From contig JABBAP010000038.1 of the NCBI GenBank assembly GCA_018607905.1, positions 1-64,000 of the forward strand: DNA of 64,000 nucleotides, given 5' to 3'. Under the pieces are notes generated by a model. The model was not told the origin of the DNA, did not search any database, and worked only from the letters and a program-made list of their open reading frames with translations. Below are positions 8,062 to 17,189 of the stretch, one piece after another (within the stretch, counting starts at the first letter, position 1; each line of letters starts with the position of its first letter). The stretch is from Paracoccaceae bacterium (lineage in GTDB: Bacteria > Pseudomonadota > Alphaproteobacteria > Rhodobacterales > Rhodobacteraceae). A program made the position numbers and the translations under genes.

Positions 8062-8541
8062 ATGAAAATCGTTGAGCAATTTTTGCCGGGGTCACTCGGT
8101 ACTATCGTGGCGTTGCATGGGGCGCATTATGCGCGGGATTGGGGGTTTGGGACTTTCTTTGAGGCTAAGGTTGCGCGGGAGTTGGCGCAGTTTGCGGGGC
8201 GGTTTAGGGCGAATGATTTGGTCTTGCTGGGGGTAGATGAAGGGGGCGTTGCCGCCTCGCTCATTCTGGATTTGAATGATCCGGCTTCGGGGGAGTGGGG
8301 TGCGCATTTGCGGTGGTTTATCGCGGCGGATCGGTGTCGTGGCACGGGGATTGGGCGCGATTTGATGGGGCGTGCGGTTGCGCACGCAGATGCCCACGCA
8401 GACGGGCGCATTTGGCTGACCACGTTTGCAGGTTTGCAGCCAGCGCGCCATTTGTACGGGAGTTTTGGCTTTACGCTGTTTTCGGAAAATGAGGGCGAAG
8501 CCTGGGGGACGGTTGTGCGAGAACAGGAATTTCGGCGCTGA
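8062..8541 (+). CDS. GNAT-family N-acetyltransferase
   Basis: The 159-residue single-domain GNAT has the acetyl-CoA binding motif A in DRCRGTGIGRDLMGRA (Q/RxxGxG/A form) and a C-terminal LYGSFGFTLFSE segment. ATG 8062 is preferred to the longer ORF start at 8008 because GGAG sits 5 nt upstream and residue 1 then matches the usual domain start. The acceptor substrate is unknown. The gene is isolated on its strand. Confidence 0.75.
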   Translation: MKIVEQFLPGSLGTIVALHGAHYARDWGFGTFFEAKVARELAQFAGRFRANDLVLLGVDEGGVAASLILDLNDPASGEWGAHLRWFIAADRCRGTGIGRDLMGRAVAHADAHADGRIWLTTFAGLQPARHLYGSFGFTLFSENEGEAWGTVVREQEFRR

Positions 8542-8651
8542 TTGAGGCCGATCCTTGCCGCTTAGATTACTTTTGAAATTCGTGATAATCCGCACATCGA
8601 CAGCTGCGGCAGCGGTTTAGGTTGGTTTCAACTTAACCATAGGAGGCTGAC

Positions 8652-8885
8652 ATGGCCGATCATTTTGAATTTAACACAAGCAAATCCGCAGATGCCGAAC
8701 CGCCAACTGTTGCGTTGAGCATAAGCTATGAGACAATCGAAGGCAAAGAGCCGCAAGATATCGTTGATTTTAATGGCGCTGGTGAAGAAGAGAATTCAGA
8801 GGTTATTTCGTTCAATTACGATCGGGTAAAATTTGATTACTCAAAGGACGGTTCTGATTTTATTGATGATGTGTTTTCATTCTAA
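8652..8885 (+). CDS. Small acidic hypothetical protein
   Basis: The 77-residue product is strongly acidic with little hydrophobic content and no Cys. AGGAGG 5 nt before ATG 8652 makes expression likely. It lacks a signal peptide and any motif I recognise. It converges on the nuclease gene across a 21-nt gap. Confidence 0.55.
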   Translation: MADHFEFNTSKSADAEPPTVALSISYETIEGKEPQDIVDFNGAGEEENSEVISFNYDRVKFDYSKDGSDFIDDVFSF

Positions 8886-8906
8886 GGGTCAGTGTTTTCG
8901 ACCCAA

Positions 8907-9551
8907 TTATTTCCAACGTGGCGCGCGCCAGCCTGCTTTTAACGCTTCGTCTTCGTCACAAAACCAGCGTTCGCCTTTGGATGTGTTGATGCGGGTGCGG
9001 TTGTACCAAGGCGACCACGGCGGATGATAGATTTTACCATTTGGAGAGATGTTGCCCTTTATCGGGCAGCCGTTGGGGGATTTTTGGCTGGCAATTTCCC
9101 ATTTGGTCGCGCGAAAGACCCATGCGGGCTGGGCTTTGCCGCGCCAGATGCCGCGTTTGGCTGATTTAGCGATGTTTTGCGTGCCTTCGTATTCATCCGA
9201 GAATTTGAGGAAGGCCCATGCCATGCCTTGTGCGACCATCGCCTTTGCGATGTCAGTTTTACCAGCATAACAGCGGCCAATATCGCGGCCATAACTGTCC
9301 ACGGCGAGGCTGTCACAGCGCACGGTTTTGCCTTTTGTTATGGCGAACAGGGCGTTGGTGGCGGCGGTGCCACAGGCCCAATCTTTGCCCCGTTCGGTTT
9401 TGCACTTTTGGCCCGCTTCGGGCGCGTCTATGCCGTTGATGCGATAGCGTGTGCCATCCACATCAAGGGTGTCGCCGTCCACGATGTGGACAGTGTTTGC
9501 GAATGTTGGCCCGCATAGAAATACCAACGCGATTATGACGCGAATTCTCAT
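8907..9551 (-). CDS. Secreted thermonuclease-like (SNase) protein
   Basis: A signal peptide (MRIRVIIALVFLCGPTFA) leads into a staphylococcal-nuclease OB fold with HIVDGDTLDVDG, RINGIDAPEAGQ and SYGRDIGRC, covering the calcium-binding Asp and active-site Arg segments. About 60 further residues at the C terminus end in a Trp/Cys-rich tail (ERWFCDEDEALKAGWRAP) resembling Excalibur-like tails. Start ATG 9551 has GGAG 6 nt upstream; the GTG at 9569 in the track is less likely. The protein probably degrades nucleic acid in the periplasm or outside the cell. Confidence 0.8.
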   Translation of the reverse strand: MRIRVIIALVFLCGPTFANTVHIVDGDTLDVDGTRYRINGIDAPEAGQKCKTERGKDWACGTAATNALFAITKGKTVRCDSLAVDSYGRDIGRCYAGKTDIAKAMVAQGMAWAFLKFSDEYEGTQNIAKSAKRGIWRGKAQPAWVFRATKWEIASQKSPNGCPIKGNISPNGKIYHPPWSPWYNRTRINTSKGERWFCDEDEALKAGWRAPRWK

Positions 9552-9702
9552 TGTTTGCTCCTGCTCCACCCAAGATCACGTTAGCAGAGCAGATCAAGAA
9601 CTTTAACCTTTTATTTACAAATTGATTAACGGCGTGAAGCCCTTGGCCTTTGGGGGCAGGGGTAGTATGAGGGGCGCAAATCCCCTTTGCAGAGTGACCC
9701 CA

Positions 9703-11019
9703 ATGACAACGACCCGTTTTGCCCCATCGCCCACTGGATTTATTCACGTTGGGAACCTGCGCACGGCGCTTTTCAACTATCTAATCGCGCGCAAGGCAGG
9801 TGGGCAGTTTATTTTGCGTCTTGATGATACGGACCCTGAACGCAGCACCGAGGCCTATGCGGATGCGATTAAGGAAGATTTGGAATGGCTGGGTCTGACC
9901 TGGGATCGCGTCGAAAAACAGTCTGATCGGATTGAACGCTACAATGGTGCGGCGGATGAATTGCGTGAAAAGGCGCGGTTTTATGAGGCATTTGAAACGC
10001 CGGTCGAGCTGGATTTGAAGCGCAAGAAACAGCTGAACATGGGCAAACCGCCTGTGTATGATCGTTCGGCACTGGCGTTATCGGAAGACGAAAAGGCGGC
10101 GCTGCGGGCAGATCGCGCGGGGCATTGGCGGTTCAAGCTGGATTTGGAACGGATTGAATGGACGGACGGTATTTTGGGCGATTTGTCCATTGATGCGGCG
10201 TCGGTTTCAGACCCTGTTTTGATCCGTGGCGATGGGCAGTTTTTGTACACGCTGGCGTCGGTCTGTGACGATGTTGATTTCGGGATCACCCATGTTGTGC
10301 GCGGATCGGATCACGTGACAAACACGGCGACGCAAATTCAGATAATTCAGGCGTTGGGCGGCACAGTTCCGACATTTGCGCACCATTCCCTGCTGACAGG
10401 GCCGCAAGGCGAGGCGTTGTCAAAACGTCTGGGCACGTTGGCGCTGCGCGATTTACGCGAAGCCGGCATTGAGCCGATGGCGTTGTTGTCGATGATGGCG
10501 CGGCTCGGATCGTCTGATCCAATTGAATTGCGGTCTTCTATGGATGAGCTGGTTGAAGGGTTTGATCTTGCTGCCTTTGGCGCGGCCCCGACCAAGTTTG
10601 ATGTTGAGGATTTGAAACCGCTGACCGCCAAAACTGTGGCGGCGCTAAGTGTTGAGGACATGAGGGCGGCATTGGCCGATCTTGGCGTTCCTGCCGATAT
10701 CGCCCCTGCGTTTTGGGATGTGGCAAAAGAGAATGTTGCGACCCGCGTCGGGATCGCGGATTGGTGGGCGTTGTGCCGTGATGGTGCGGAGCCGCTGATT
10801 GATGCTGAAGACGCGGAGTTTGTCGCAACCGCTAAAGGGTTGTTGCCTGCCACGCCTTGGGATGGGGACACGTGGAAAGCCTGGACAGGTGCCGTGAAAG
10901 AGGCGACAGATCGCAAAGGACGCGGGTTGTTTATGCCGCTGCGCAAGGCGTTGACGGGCATGGAACATGGGCCTGATATGTCAAAACTGATGCCGCTGTT
11001 GCAGAAGATTAAGCTTTAA
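9703..11019 (+). CDS. gltX: Glutamate--tRNA ligase
   Basis: The 438-residue class I synthetase charges tRNA-Glu. The HIGH-like motif lies in FAPSPTGFIHVGNLRTA and the KMSKS-like motif in EALSKRLGTL. The protein is shorter than the usual 465-470 residues and is the second GltX type commonly found in Rhodobacterales, so the cell may have another copy. ATG 9703 is chosen because the HIGH region begins at residue 5. Its stop overlaps the stop of the convergent GGCT gene by 3 nt. Confidence 0.92.
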   Translation: MTTTRFAPSPTGFIHVGNLRTALFNYLIARKAGGQFILRLDDTDPERSTEAYADAIKEDLEWLGLTWDRVEKQSDRIERYNGAADELREKARFYEAFETPVELDLKRKKQLNMGKPPVYDRSALALSEDEKAALRADRAGHWRFKLDLERIEWTDGILGDLSIDAASVSDPVLIRGDGQFLYTLASVCDDVDFGITHVVRGSDHVTNTATQIQIIQALGGTVPTFAHHSLLTGPQGEALSKRLGTLALRDLREAGIEPMALLSMMARLGSSDPIELRSSMDELVEGFDLAAFGAAPTKFDVEDLKPLTAKTVAALSVEDMRAALADLGVPADIAPAFWDVAKENVATRVGIADWWALCRDGAEPLIDAEDAEFVATAKGLLPATPWDGDTWKAWTGAVKEATDRKGRGLFMPLRKALTGMEHGPDMSKLMPLLQKIKL

Positions 11020-11564
11020 GCGCTGGCAATAACCTGTGCGCCGACCATTGCGATGTGGTCGTCGGTGAGCTTGGTTTCCATGCTCGAAAGCATCTGCGCA
11101 CGGGGGTAAACCGGTGCGCTGCGATCATTCAAGATTGGGGTGTCCCAGCCCGAAGTGGAGCGAAAGAAATCGCGCACGCCGTCGGTTCCGTAGACGGTGT
11201 TGAACCCCTGAACCACACAATCGAGATAGCTGAGTAGGATTGGTTGGCCGCCACCAAGCGGGGCCATTGACGATGGCTTGGCTTGGAACATGGCCGTGCC
11301 TTCAAACCCTGATGCCTCTAGGATTAGGCGGTCGTAGGCGGCCTCGCGTTCATCAAGGGTGTCCCAGCCGATATCGCCGATATCTGCGACTAAACCCGCG
11401 ATGTGGGACAGCGGATCTGCTTTTACCGATAAAAACGCGATGTCGCGGCTGGAGGATTGCACCCAAGTGCGTCGCCAGCCCCGCAGAGTTGCGGGACGGG
11501 TGTTGGGGTAATCATGGGTGGCTGCGTTCACCAACGAGCCATAGCCGAAAAAGCTGTTTACCAT
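11016..11564 (-). CDS. Gamma-glutamylcyclotransferase-like protein
   Basis: The 182-residue product starts with the GGCT-fold signature FFGYGSLVN, which binds the glutamyl group, and contains DEREAAYDR, where the catalytic Glu is expected. Family members cyclise gamma-glutamyl substrates to 5-oxoproline. The exact substrate here is uncertain because the family is broad. The gene overlaps the M48 protease gene upstream by 7 nt, so the two are cotranscribed. Confidence 0.65.
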   Translation of the reverse strand: MVNSFFGYGSLVNAATHDYPNTRPATLRGWRRTWVQSSSRDIAFLSVKADPLSHIAGLVADIGDIGWDTLDEREAAYDRLILEASGFEGTAMFQAKPSSMAPLGGGQPILLSYLDCVVQGFNTVYGTDGVRDFFRSTSGWDTPILNDRSAPVYPRAQMLSSMETKLTDDHIAMVGAQVIASA

Positions 11565-12292
11565 GAGATAGGGGGGCGACGGCCACGCGCCTTGCCTGCA
11601 TCAATTTGTGCGAGGGTCGTGGAAACCCGCGCGATGCGCTCGCTTGAAGGCGGGTGGGTGGCCAGAAGCGCAGAGGACCCGCTTGTGCGTTCGTAAATTT
11701 TCGCGCCAAGTTTCGGGTTATAGCCTGACCGATCGGTAATGTGGGCCGCGATTGTGTCGGCTTGCAGTTCGAATTTTTTGGAGTAGCTGCGCCCACCGAT
11801 GGAGCCGCCGATATCGACGCCAACTTGTGCATCACCCCCTGCAACAGCGACAAGCAAGCCGCCAATTACGGCCCCTACAAGCGCGTTGGCTTGGGATTTT
11901 TCGATGTGCTGCGCGATTTGGTGGCCCGCTTCGTGACCAAACACAAACGCCAGCTCGTCGTCGTTGTTAAAGCTGCGCAACATATTGATGTTAAACGAAA
12001 TAACAGGGCGGCCATCTCTGCCAAGGCTTTGGAATGCGTTTGGCGGTTGCTTCGGATCGTTGATCACATTGATCTGGAAATCACAAAATGTTTTGGGTTT
12101 ATTGGCGTGAAGCGAGCGGCAAACTTGCTCGACCAGAGGCTCCATGCGGCGGGACACGCGGCTGTAGGCGGCCAGACCAGACTCCGCGCTTCGAACGGCG
12201 GTAAATCCGGTGCGCGCTTTGCTGGCGGGCTCAGATGTTGGGGTACAGGCGGCCATCAGGCCTACGAGTGCTAGGGTAATCAGAATACGCAT
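11558..12292 (-). CDS. M48-family metalloprotease lipoprotein
   Basis: The signal ends in a lipobox (LMAAC, Cys16). A M48 peptidase domain follows with the zinc motif HEAGH and a downstream ELQAD segment supplying the third ligand, then THPPSSERI near the C terminus. The 244-residue length and lipobox resemble the single-domain LoiP-type proteases that act on outer-membrane or periplasmic proteins. It is cotranscribed with the downstream GGCT gene. Confidence 0.8.
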   Translation of the reverse strand: MRILITLALVGLMAACTPTSEPASKARTGFTAVRSAESGLAAYSRVSRRMEPLVEQVCRSLHANKPKTFCDFQINVINDPKQPPNAFQSLGRDGRPVISFNINMLRSFNNDDELAFVFGHEAGHQIAQHIEKSQANALVGAVIGGLLVAVAGGDAQVGVDIGGSIGGRSYSKKFELQADTIAAHITDRSGYNPKLGAKIYERTSGSSALLATHPPSSERIARVSTTLAQIDAGKARGRRPPISW

Positions 12293-12417
12293 TAAATCCT
12301 CGGTTTTATATAGCTTGGTAGGGGGGTGCCCTGGTTAAACGCTCAAAGGTGTTTAGCGGCAATGACGAAGGCGATCAACAGGTGTGATGGGTGTTGGGTG
12401 GGAATTGATCTTTTCCG

Positions 12418-12456
12418 CCGAGCAATCGGTTTTTTTGCGCGGAAATGATCGCTCGG
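12418..12456. promoter_or_regulatory. Inverted repeat upstream of dctP
   Basis: CCGAGCAATC (12418-12427) pairs with GATCGCTCGG (12447-12456) at 9 of 10 positions across a T-rich loop. A second small stem, GCCCC/GGGGC (12527-12542), lies just before the dctP ribosome site. Either may control TRAP expression. Confidence 0.35.
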
Positions 12457-12562
12457 GCATTGTCCGTAGCGTCGGATTTTTTCTTAATTGGTAATCCGTG
12501 TAGAATTGAGTAGGCTTCGCCCACAGGCCCCGCTGTTGGGGCATAATTTCTGGGAGGAAATC

Positions 12563-13579
12563 ATGAAACTAGGTATGAAAACCCTTGTTATGACCGCTTT
12601 GGCGGCCAGCTTTGCCACGGAATCAATGGCAGAAGAGTGGAATGTATCCGTTTGGGGCAAGCGCCGCGCGTTTACAGAGCATGTTGAGAAATTGGCTGAA
12701 TTGGTGTCTGCAAAGACCAACGGCGAGTTCACGATGAACGTGTCTTATGGCGGTTTGTCCAAGAATAAAGAAAACTTGGATGGTATTTCCATCGGCGCGT
12801 TTGAAATGGCGCAGTTTTGTGCGGGCTATCACCGCGATAAAAACCGTGTTGTGACGGTTTTGGAATTGCCATTCTTGGGTGTTGAAAACCTCGCGCAAGA
12901 AGTTGCGGTTTCTAAGGCGGTTTATGCGCATCCAGCTGCTGCCGAGGAAATGGCGCAGTGGAATGCAAAGCTGGTGATGACCTCACCAATGCCGCAGTAC
13001 AATCTGGTTGGTACAGGCGAGCCGCGCGACACATTGGCGAAAATGGAAGGTATGCGCGTTCGTGCTACTGGTGGTTTGGGCAAAGCGTTTGCCGCTGTTG
13101 GCGGTGTTCCGACATCCGTGACAGCGACAGAAGCGTATCAAGCGATGGAAGGCAATCTGGTTGATACAGTTGCGTTCGCACAGCACGCGCATTTGGCGTA
13201 TGGCACGATCAATCGCGCTGACTGGTGGACCGCTAACTTGAACCCAGGCACAGTGAATTGCCCAGTGGTTGTGAACATCGACGCCTATGAAGGCTTGTCG
13301 GATGCGCACCGCGCCGCGTTTGACAGCTCCATTGATGAATCGCTTGATCACTATCTTGCCAACTATGGCGAGTTGCTGAAAAAGTGGGACGCTGTTTTGG
13401 AAGAAAAAGGCGTCGCAAAGGTTGAGCTGGCTGAAAGCGAAATCGCTGCATTCCGTGCCAAAGCTGCTGATCCGATCCGCGATGCATGGATCAAAGACAT
13501 GGAAGCCCAAGGCCTGCCAGGCCAAGAGCTGTATGATCTGGTTGTAAAGACGTTGGCTGAGGCCAAAGCGTCTAACTAA
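12563..13579 (+). CDS. dctP: TRAP transporter periplasmic substrate-binding protein (DctP family)
   Basis: The 338-residue protein has a signal peptide cleaved near SMA-EEW and a DctP fold. The segment MEGMRVRATGGLGKAFAAVGG contains the conserved Arg that binds the ligand carboxylate in this family. ATG 12563 follows GGGAGG at 5-6 nt, and the track start at 12488 is upstream of the ribosome site. It is the first gene of dctPQM. The substrate is an organic acid by family; which one cannot be told. Confidence 0.88.
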   Translation: MKLGMKTLVMTALAASFATESMAEEWNVSVWGKRRAFTEHVEKLAELVSAKTNGEFTMNVSYGGLSKNKENLDGISIGAFEMAQFCAGYHRDKNRVVTVLELPFLGVENLAQEVAVSKAVYAHPAAAEEMAQWNAKLVMTSPMPQYNLVGTGEPRDTLAKMEGMRVRATGGLGKAFAAVGGVPTSVTATEAYQAMEGNLVDTVAFAQHAHLAYGTINRADWWTANLNPGTVNCPVVVNIDAYEGLSDAHRAAFDSSIDESLDHYLANYGELLKKWDAVLEEKGVAKVELAESEIAAFRAKAADPIRDAWIKDMEAQGLPGQELYDLVVKTLAEAKASN

Positions 13580-13589
13580 ACTAAATACT

Positions 13590-13615
13590 GGGTCGCCTTT
13601 CGGGGCGGCCCTTTT
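13590..13615 (+). terminator. Stem-loop between dctP and dctQ
   Basis: GGGTCGCC/GGCGGCCC (one G-T pair) is followed by TTTT. It lies inside the TRAP operon, so it is probably a partial terminator or 3' stabiliser that lets the binding protein be made in excess over the membrane subunits. Confidence 0.65.
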
Positions 13616-13623
13616 CAATTTCC

Positions 13624-13633
13624 GGGGGGGGGG
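13624..13633 (+). repeat. Ten-G homopolymer at the dctQ ribosome site
   Basis: Ten consecutive G residues end 7 nt before the dctQ ATG and stand where the ribosome site should be. Such tracts change length by slippage, which could change dctQM translation. Confidence 0.6.
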
Positions 13634-13640
13634 AAATCGC

Positions 13641-14270
13641 ATGGCAGGCTCCGCAGCAGTTCTGGAAGATTCCAGTCTATTAAGTCGTTTGGATCGGATG
13701 TTATTGCCGATTGAACGGGTCTGCGCGTTGATCAGCGGCTTTGCCATTTTCTCGCTTATGTTTTTGGCCGCAATATCTGTGTTTGGGCGCAAGTTTTTTG
13801 CCAGCCCGCTGGCGGGTTACGTCGATTTTATCGAAGTGGCGATGCCGATCATCGCCATTATGGGTATTTCTTATGTGCAACGTGACGGGACACATATTCG
13901 TATGGATATGCTGGTGTCTGCGCTGCGTGGGCGGATGCTGTGGCTGTTCGAATTGGTGTCGGTTTTGTTGATGTTGGTGTTGATGGGGTTTCTGACATGG
14001 GGCGCTTGGGAGCATTTTGATCGTGCGTTTGATTGTGCGCGGCCCCTATGTTCGAGCGACAGTACCACCGATATTTACATTCCTTGGTGGCCGAGCAAAT
14101 TGGTTGTTCCCATTGCGTTTGGCGTGCTGGTGGCGCGCTTGCTGTTGCAGGCGGCAGGGTACGGACGGGCGTTCATTTACGGGTTGGAAAACCCCGTGGC
14201 GGTGCCGTTGAATTTATCCGTGGCAGAACAAGCCGCCATTGAAGCCGCCGCCGTGCAGGGAGACGACTGA
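13641..14270 (+). CDS. dctQ: TRAP transporter small permease subunit (DctQ family)
   Basis: The 209-residue membrane protein has four predicted helices (about 28-50, 63-80, 98-120 and 150-170), the DctQ layout. It is somewhat longer than usual because of an N-terminal 25-residue lead and a Cys-containing loop (FDCARPLCSSD) before the last helix. The start is ATG 13641, with only the G10 tract as ribosome site. It overlaps dctM by 1 nt (TGATGG). Confidence 0.85.
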   Translation: MAGSAAVLEDSSLLSRLDRMLLPIERVCALISGFAIFSLMFLAAISVFGRKFFASPLAGYVDFIEVAMPIIAIMGISYVQRDGTHIRMDMLVSALRGRMLWLFELVSVLLMLVLMGFLTWGAWEHFDRAFDCARPLCSSDSTTDIYIPWWPSKLVVPIAFGVLVARLLLQAAGYGRAFIYGLENPVAVPLNLSVAEQAAIEAAAVQGDD

Positions 14271-15700
14271 TGGAACCGATTACAATTGGTTTGTGGGTGT
14301 CCGCAGGGATGCTCGCGATGGTTTTGCTGGGTATGCGGGTTGCATTTGCGGCGGGTTTGGCGGGGTTCATCGGGATATTCTGGTTCTTTTGGGACAAGTT
14401 CGATTATGCCGCTGACAAGATCATTTACTGGAATGAACGGCGCGAAGTTTGGGATGGTGCGCTGGGCCGTGCGATGCAAATTGCGGGCTCTGTTCCCCAA
14501 TCAAAGGTTAGCGCAAATGTTCTGAGCCTGATCCCCGTGTTCATTTTGATCGGCTATCTGGCCTATCACGCCAAGATGACAACGGCGCTGTTTGAGGCGT
14601 GCAAACGCTGGGTTGGTTGGGTTCCAGGTGGCCTTGCGGTTTCGACAGTATTCGCGACCGCGGGTTTTGCGGCGGTGTCTGGTGCATCCGTTGCAACGGC
14701 GGCGGTTTTTGCGCGGATCGCAATCCCAGAGATGCTCAAGGTTGGGTACAACAAACAGTTCGCGGCGGGTGTTGTGGCGGCGGGTGGCACGCTTGCCTCG
14801 CTTATTCCGCCCTCTGCTATTTTGGTGATTTACGCGATTATCGTGGAACAAAACGTCGGCACTTTGTTGTTGGCTGGCTTTGTGCCGGGCGCATTTTCTG
14901 CGATTGTTTACGCGGGCATTATAATTGGTATGGCTGTGGTGTTTAAAACGGTTGGCCCGCCCGTGGGCGGATACAGTTGGAAGCAGCGGTTTGAAAGCCT
15001 GCCCCCTGCGCTGCCGATTGTAGCCGTTGTCGTGATCCTGATTTTCTTTGTCTACAATCCGTTTGGCGATGCCTGGGGCACCCCGACGGAGGGCGGCGCG
15101 ATTGGCGCGTTGATCGTGTTCTTGATGGCGATGTACAAGGGGATGAAGTGGAAGCAGCTGAAAGAGGCGCTGCTGGAAACGGCTAAGCTGACGGTGATGA
15201 TTTTCACGATCATTTGGGGTGTTTTGATCTACGTGCGCTTCCTTGGATTTGCGAAACTTCCTGATGCGTTTTCCGATTGGATTACCTCGTTGGATATGTC
15301 GCCGATGCTGATCCTGATTTGTATCCTGCTGGCCTATGCGGTGCTTGGCATGTTCATGGATGCGATTGGGATGCTGTTGCTGACGCTGCCAATCACGTAC
15401 CCCGCAGTAATGGCGCTGAATGGCGGCGAGAGCGTGCTGGCAGCTGACAGTGCCTTTGGCATGTCGGGGACGATGTGTGGCATCTGGTTCGGGATTTTGG
15501 TGGTGAAAATGGCGGAGTTTTGTTTGATTACGCCGCCCATCGGGCTGAACTGTTTTGTGGTTGCGGGCGTACGCGATGATTTGACGGTGCAAGACGTGTT
15601 CAAAGGCGTGACACCGTTCTTTATCGCGGATGGCATCACGATTGGCTTGCTGGTGGCATTCCCAGCGATTGTGCTGTGGTTGCCGTCACTGGCAACTTAA
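14270..15700 (+). CDS. dctM: TRAP transporter large permease subunit (DctM family)
   Basis: The 476-residue polytopic membrane protein forms the sodium-coupled transport channel. Twelve or more hydrophobic segments are visible. Family-typical stretches include GASVATAAVFARIAIPEM, AAGGTLASLIPPSAILVIYA and MFMDAIGMLLLTLPI. It is about 40-50 residues longer than the standard DctM; the extra length is a charged stretch near residues 45-80. It ends the dctPQM operon. Confidence 0.9.
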   Translation: MEPITIGLWVSAGMLAMVLLGMRVAFAAGLAGFIGIFWFFWDKFDYAADKIIYWNERREVWDGALGRAMQIAGSVPQSKVSANVLSLIPVFILIGYLAYHAKMTTALFEACKRWVGWVPGGLAVSTVFATAGFAAVSGASVATAAVFARIAIPEMLKVGYNKQFAAGVVAAGGTLASLIPPSAILVIYAIIVEQNVGTLLLAGFVPGAFSAIVYAGIIIGMAVVFKTVGPPVGGYSWKQRFESLPPALPIVAVVVILIFFVYNPFGDAWGTPTEGGAIGALIVFLMAMYKGMKWKQLKEALLETAKLTVMIFTIIWGVLIYVRFLGFAKLPDAFSDWITSLDMSPMLILICILLAYAVLGMFMDAIGMLLLTLPITYPAVMALNGGESVLAADSAFGMSGTMCGIWFGILVVKMAEFCLITPPIGLNCFVVAGVRDDLTVQDVFKGVTPFFIADGITIGLLVAFPAIVLWLPSLAT

Positions 15701-16121
15701 AGGGGTGCGCTGGGTAGTGGGTGTCTGCTTTGAGAGCCATAACCGAAGTCTTACTGCGCAACGAAGCGCGGTTTCACGGAGCGCATGATATTGCCCTGAG
15801 TTTGCGGCCCAAAGTTGCTTCTCGAGATTAAACTAACTGCTGCAATGTGGTTCCTGCAGTGTGGGCAGGGAGCTGCCGCTCTGTCGAAACGTGAGACCTA
15901 ATATTGATCGCTGATACCAATTCGCGGCAAGGGAGTTTTGTCCGAATGGATGGACATACTTCCAACCTTGAAAATGTTACTCGCTTATTTTCTAGGGCCT
16001 ATCTTAATTCTTCTTACGGTAAGAAAAATCGTGATCGAGTATCGGGAAACCATAAAAATATTAGCAGCATTGATGTTTGAAATTTTGTTATGTTATAAAG
16101 TAATAAATTAGGAATACACGC
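15701..16121. other. 421-nt intergenic region before zur
   Basis: No gene is seen. The only clear signal is the Zur-box-like palindrome close to zur; the remainder holds a few short stems (for example GGCAG/CTGCC) without terminator character. Confidence 0.6.
16084..16107. promoter_or_regulatory. Putative Zur box
   Basis: TTTGTTATGTTATAAAGTAATAAA is a pseudo-palindrome (6 of 8 arm matches around TTATAA). It resembles the GTTAT-ATAAC operators of alphaproteobacterial Zur. It sits 14 nt before the zur start codon, as expected for autoregulation. Confidence 0.65.
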
Positions 16122-16508
16122 ATGCGTAAACGAAACACGGATCGGCAAAGTGAAATTATGGGCCTGTTACTGGCCAACGGAAAGCCGATGTCAGCTTATC
16201 AAATTTTGACGGCTCTTCAGGCAAGTGAACCTGAAATCGCACCCCCAACGGTGTATCGAACGCTAAGTGCGCTGACAGATCAGGGTCGCGCACATCGGTT
16301 GGAATCAGCAAAGGCTTTTGTGCCATGTACTTGTGATCACGCTGACAGTGTTTCTGTTTTGGCAATTTGCGCAGATTGCGGTTCGGTGGATGAACATGAC
16401 GGCGGTAAAGTTGCTGCAAAGCTTACGCCACTTGTGGCTGCGTCTGGGTTCAAACCTAAACGCCATGTGGTCGAAATACACGGACTTTGCCGAAGCTGTG
16501 GCGCATAA
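16122..16508 (+). CDS. zur: Fur-family zinc uptake regulator Zur
   Basis: The 128-residue Fur-family repressor has an N-terminal winged helix (PPTVYRTLSALTDQGRAHRLE), a dimerisation domain and two structural zinc pairs, CADC and CRSC near the C terminus. A His-rich context (CDHADS, HVVEIHG) supplies regulatory ligands. Zur assignment rather than Fur rests on the CTCDHADSV segment and on the next genes, which encode a His-rich zinc uptake system. An AGGA 8 nt upstream supports ATG 16122. A Zur box overlaps its own promoter. Confidence 0.85.
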   Translation: MRKRNTDRQSEIMGLLLANGKPMSAYQILTALQASEPEIAPPTVYRTLSALTDQGRAHRLESAKAFVPCTCDHADSVSVLAICADCGSVDEHDGGKVAAKLTPLVAASGFKPKRHVVEIHGLCRSCGA

Positions 16509-16542
16509 TTCTTCTCTCATTAACTAGATTAAGGATCAAACA

Positions 16543-17187
16543 ATGAAATGTATTCTACCTGTCGCGCTCGTTCTGTCTTCCACGGCTGCATTTGGCGAAG
16601 AAACCCGCCAGTTGGATGCCCATGAACATGGTGTGGGCACTTTAAACATCGCGCTTGAAGGTAACACGGTTGCGATGGAGTTTCTCGCACCAGGCGCAGA
16701 TATTGTCGGGTTTGAGTATGCTGCTCAATCTGCAGAGGATCGCACGGCTGTCGAAAATGCGGTCGCCACTTTGGCGCGTCCTGCAGATCTTTTTGTTTTG
16801 CCCAAAGGCGCGGAATGTACTGTCACGCAAGCCAGCGCAGCACTGGAAAGCGAAGAAGAGCACGACGCGCATGATGACCATGCAAAGCATGAAGATGACC
16901 ACGAAGATCATGCCGAAGATAAACATGATGATGAGCACGAAGAGCACGCCAAACACGATGACGATGACCATTACGAACATGCGGAAGAGGCAGGCCACAC
17001 GGAGTTTCATGCCGAGTATCAACTGACCTGCGCAAAACCGGATGCGATTACTGAGATCACATTCGCCTATTTTGACGTGTTCAAAAATGCACTTGAGGTA
17101 GAGGTGCAGATCGCCACCGCATCAGGGGCTAAGGCGTTCGAAGTTGAACGCGATGCGCCCGTTCTTGATCTGCGTGGATTGTATTAA
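16543..17187 (+). CDS. zrgA: ZrgA-family (DUF2796) periplasmic zinc-binding protein
   Basis: The 214-residue secreted protein (signal ending TAAFG-EE) contains HEHGVGTLNIALEG near the start, typical of DUF2796/ZrgA. An extreme His/Asp/Glu loop lies at about residues 103-148. The loop should bind several zinc ions. In Vibrio the ZrgA-E system takes part in zinc uptake. Here the gene follows zur by 34 nt and leads an ABC pair and two DUF3299 genes, the same set. The number of His residues suggests a zinc buffer or donor. Confidence 0.85.
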   Translation: MKCILPVALVLSSTAAFGEETRQLDAHEHGVGTLNIALEGNTVAMEFLAPGADIVGFEYAAQSAEDRTAVENAVATLARPADLFVLPKGAECTVTQASAALESEEEHDAHDDHAKHEDDHEDHAEDKHDDEHEEHAKHDDDDHYEHAEEAGHTEFHAEYQLTCAKPDAITEITFAYFDVFKNALEVEVQIATASGAKAFEVERDAPVLDLRGLY

Positions 17188-17189
17188 AA

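Noticed and set aside
14501-15592. 363-residue minus-strand ORF opposite dctM
   Set aside because: Shadow of dctM; His/Arg/Gln-rich translation without any domain.
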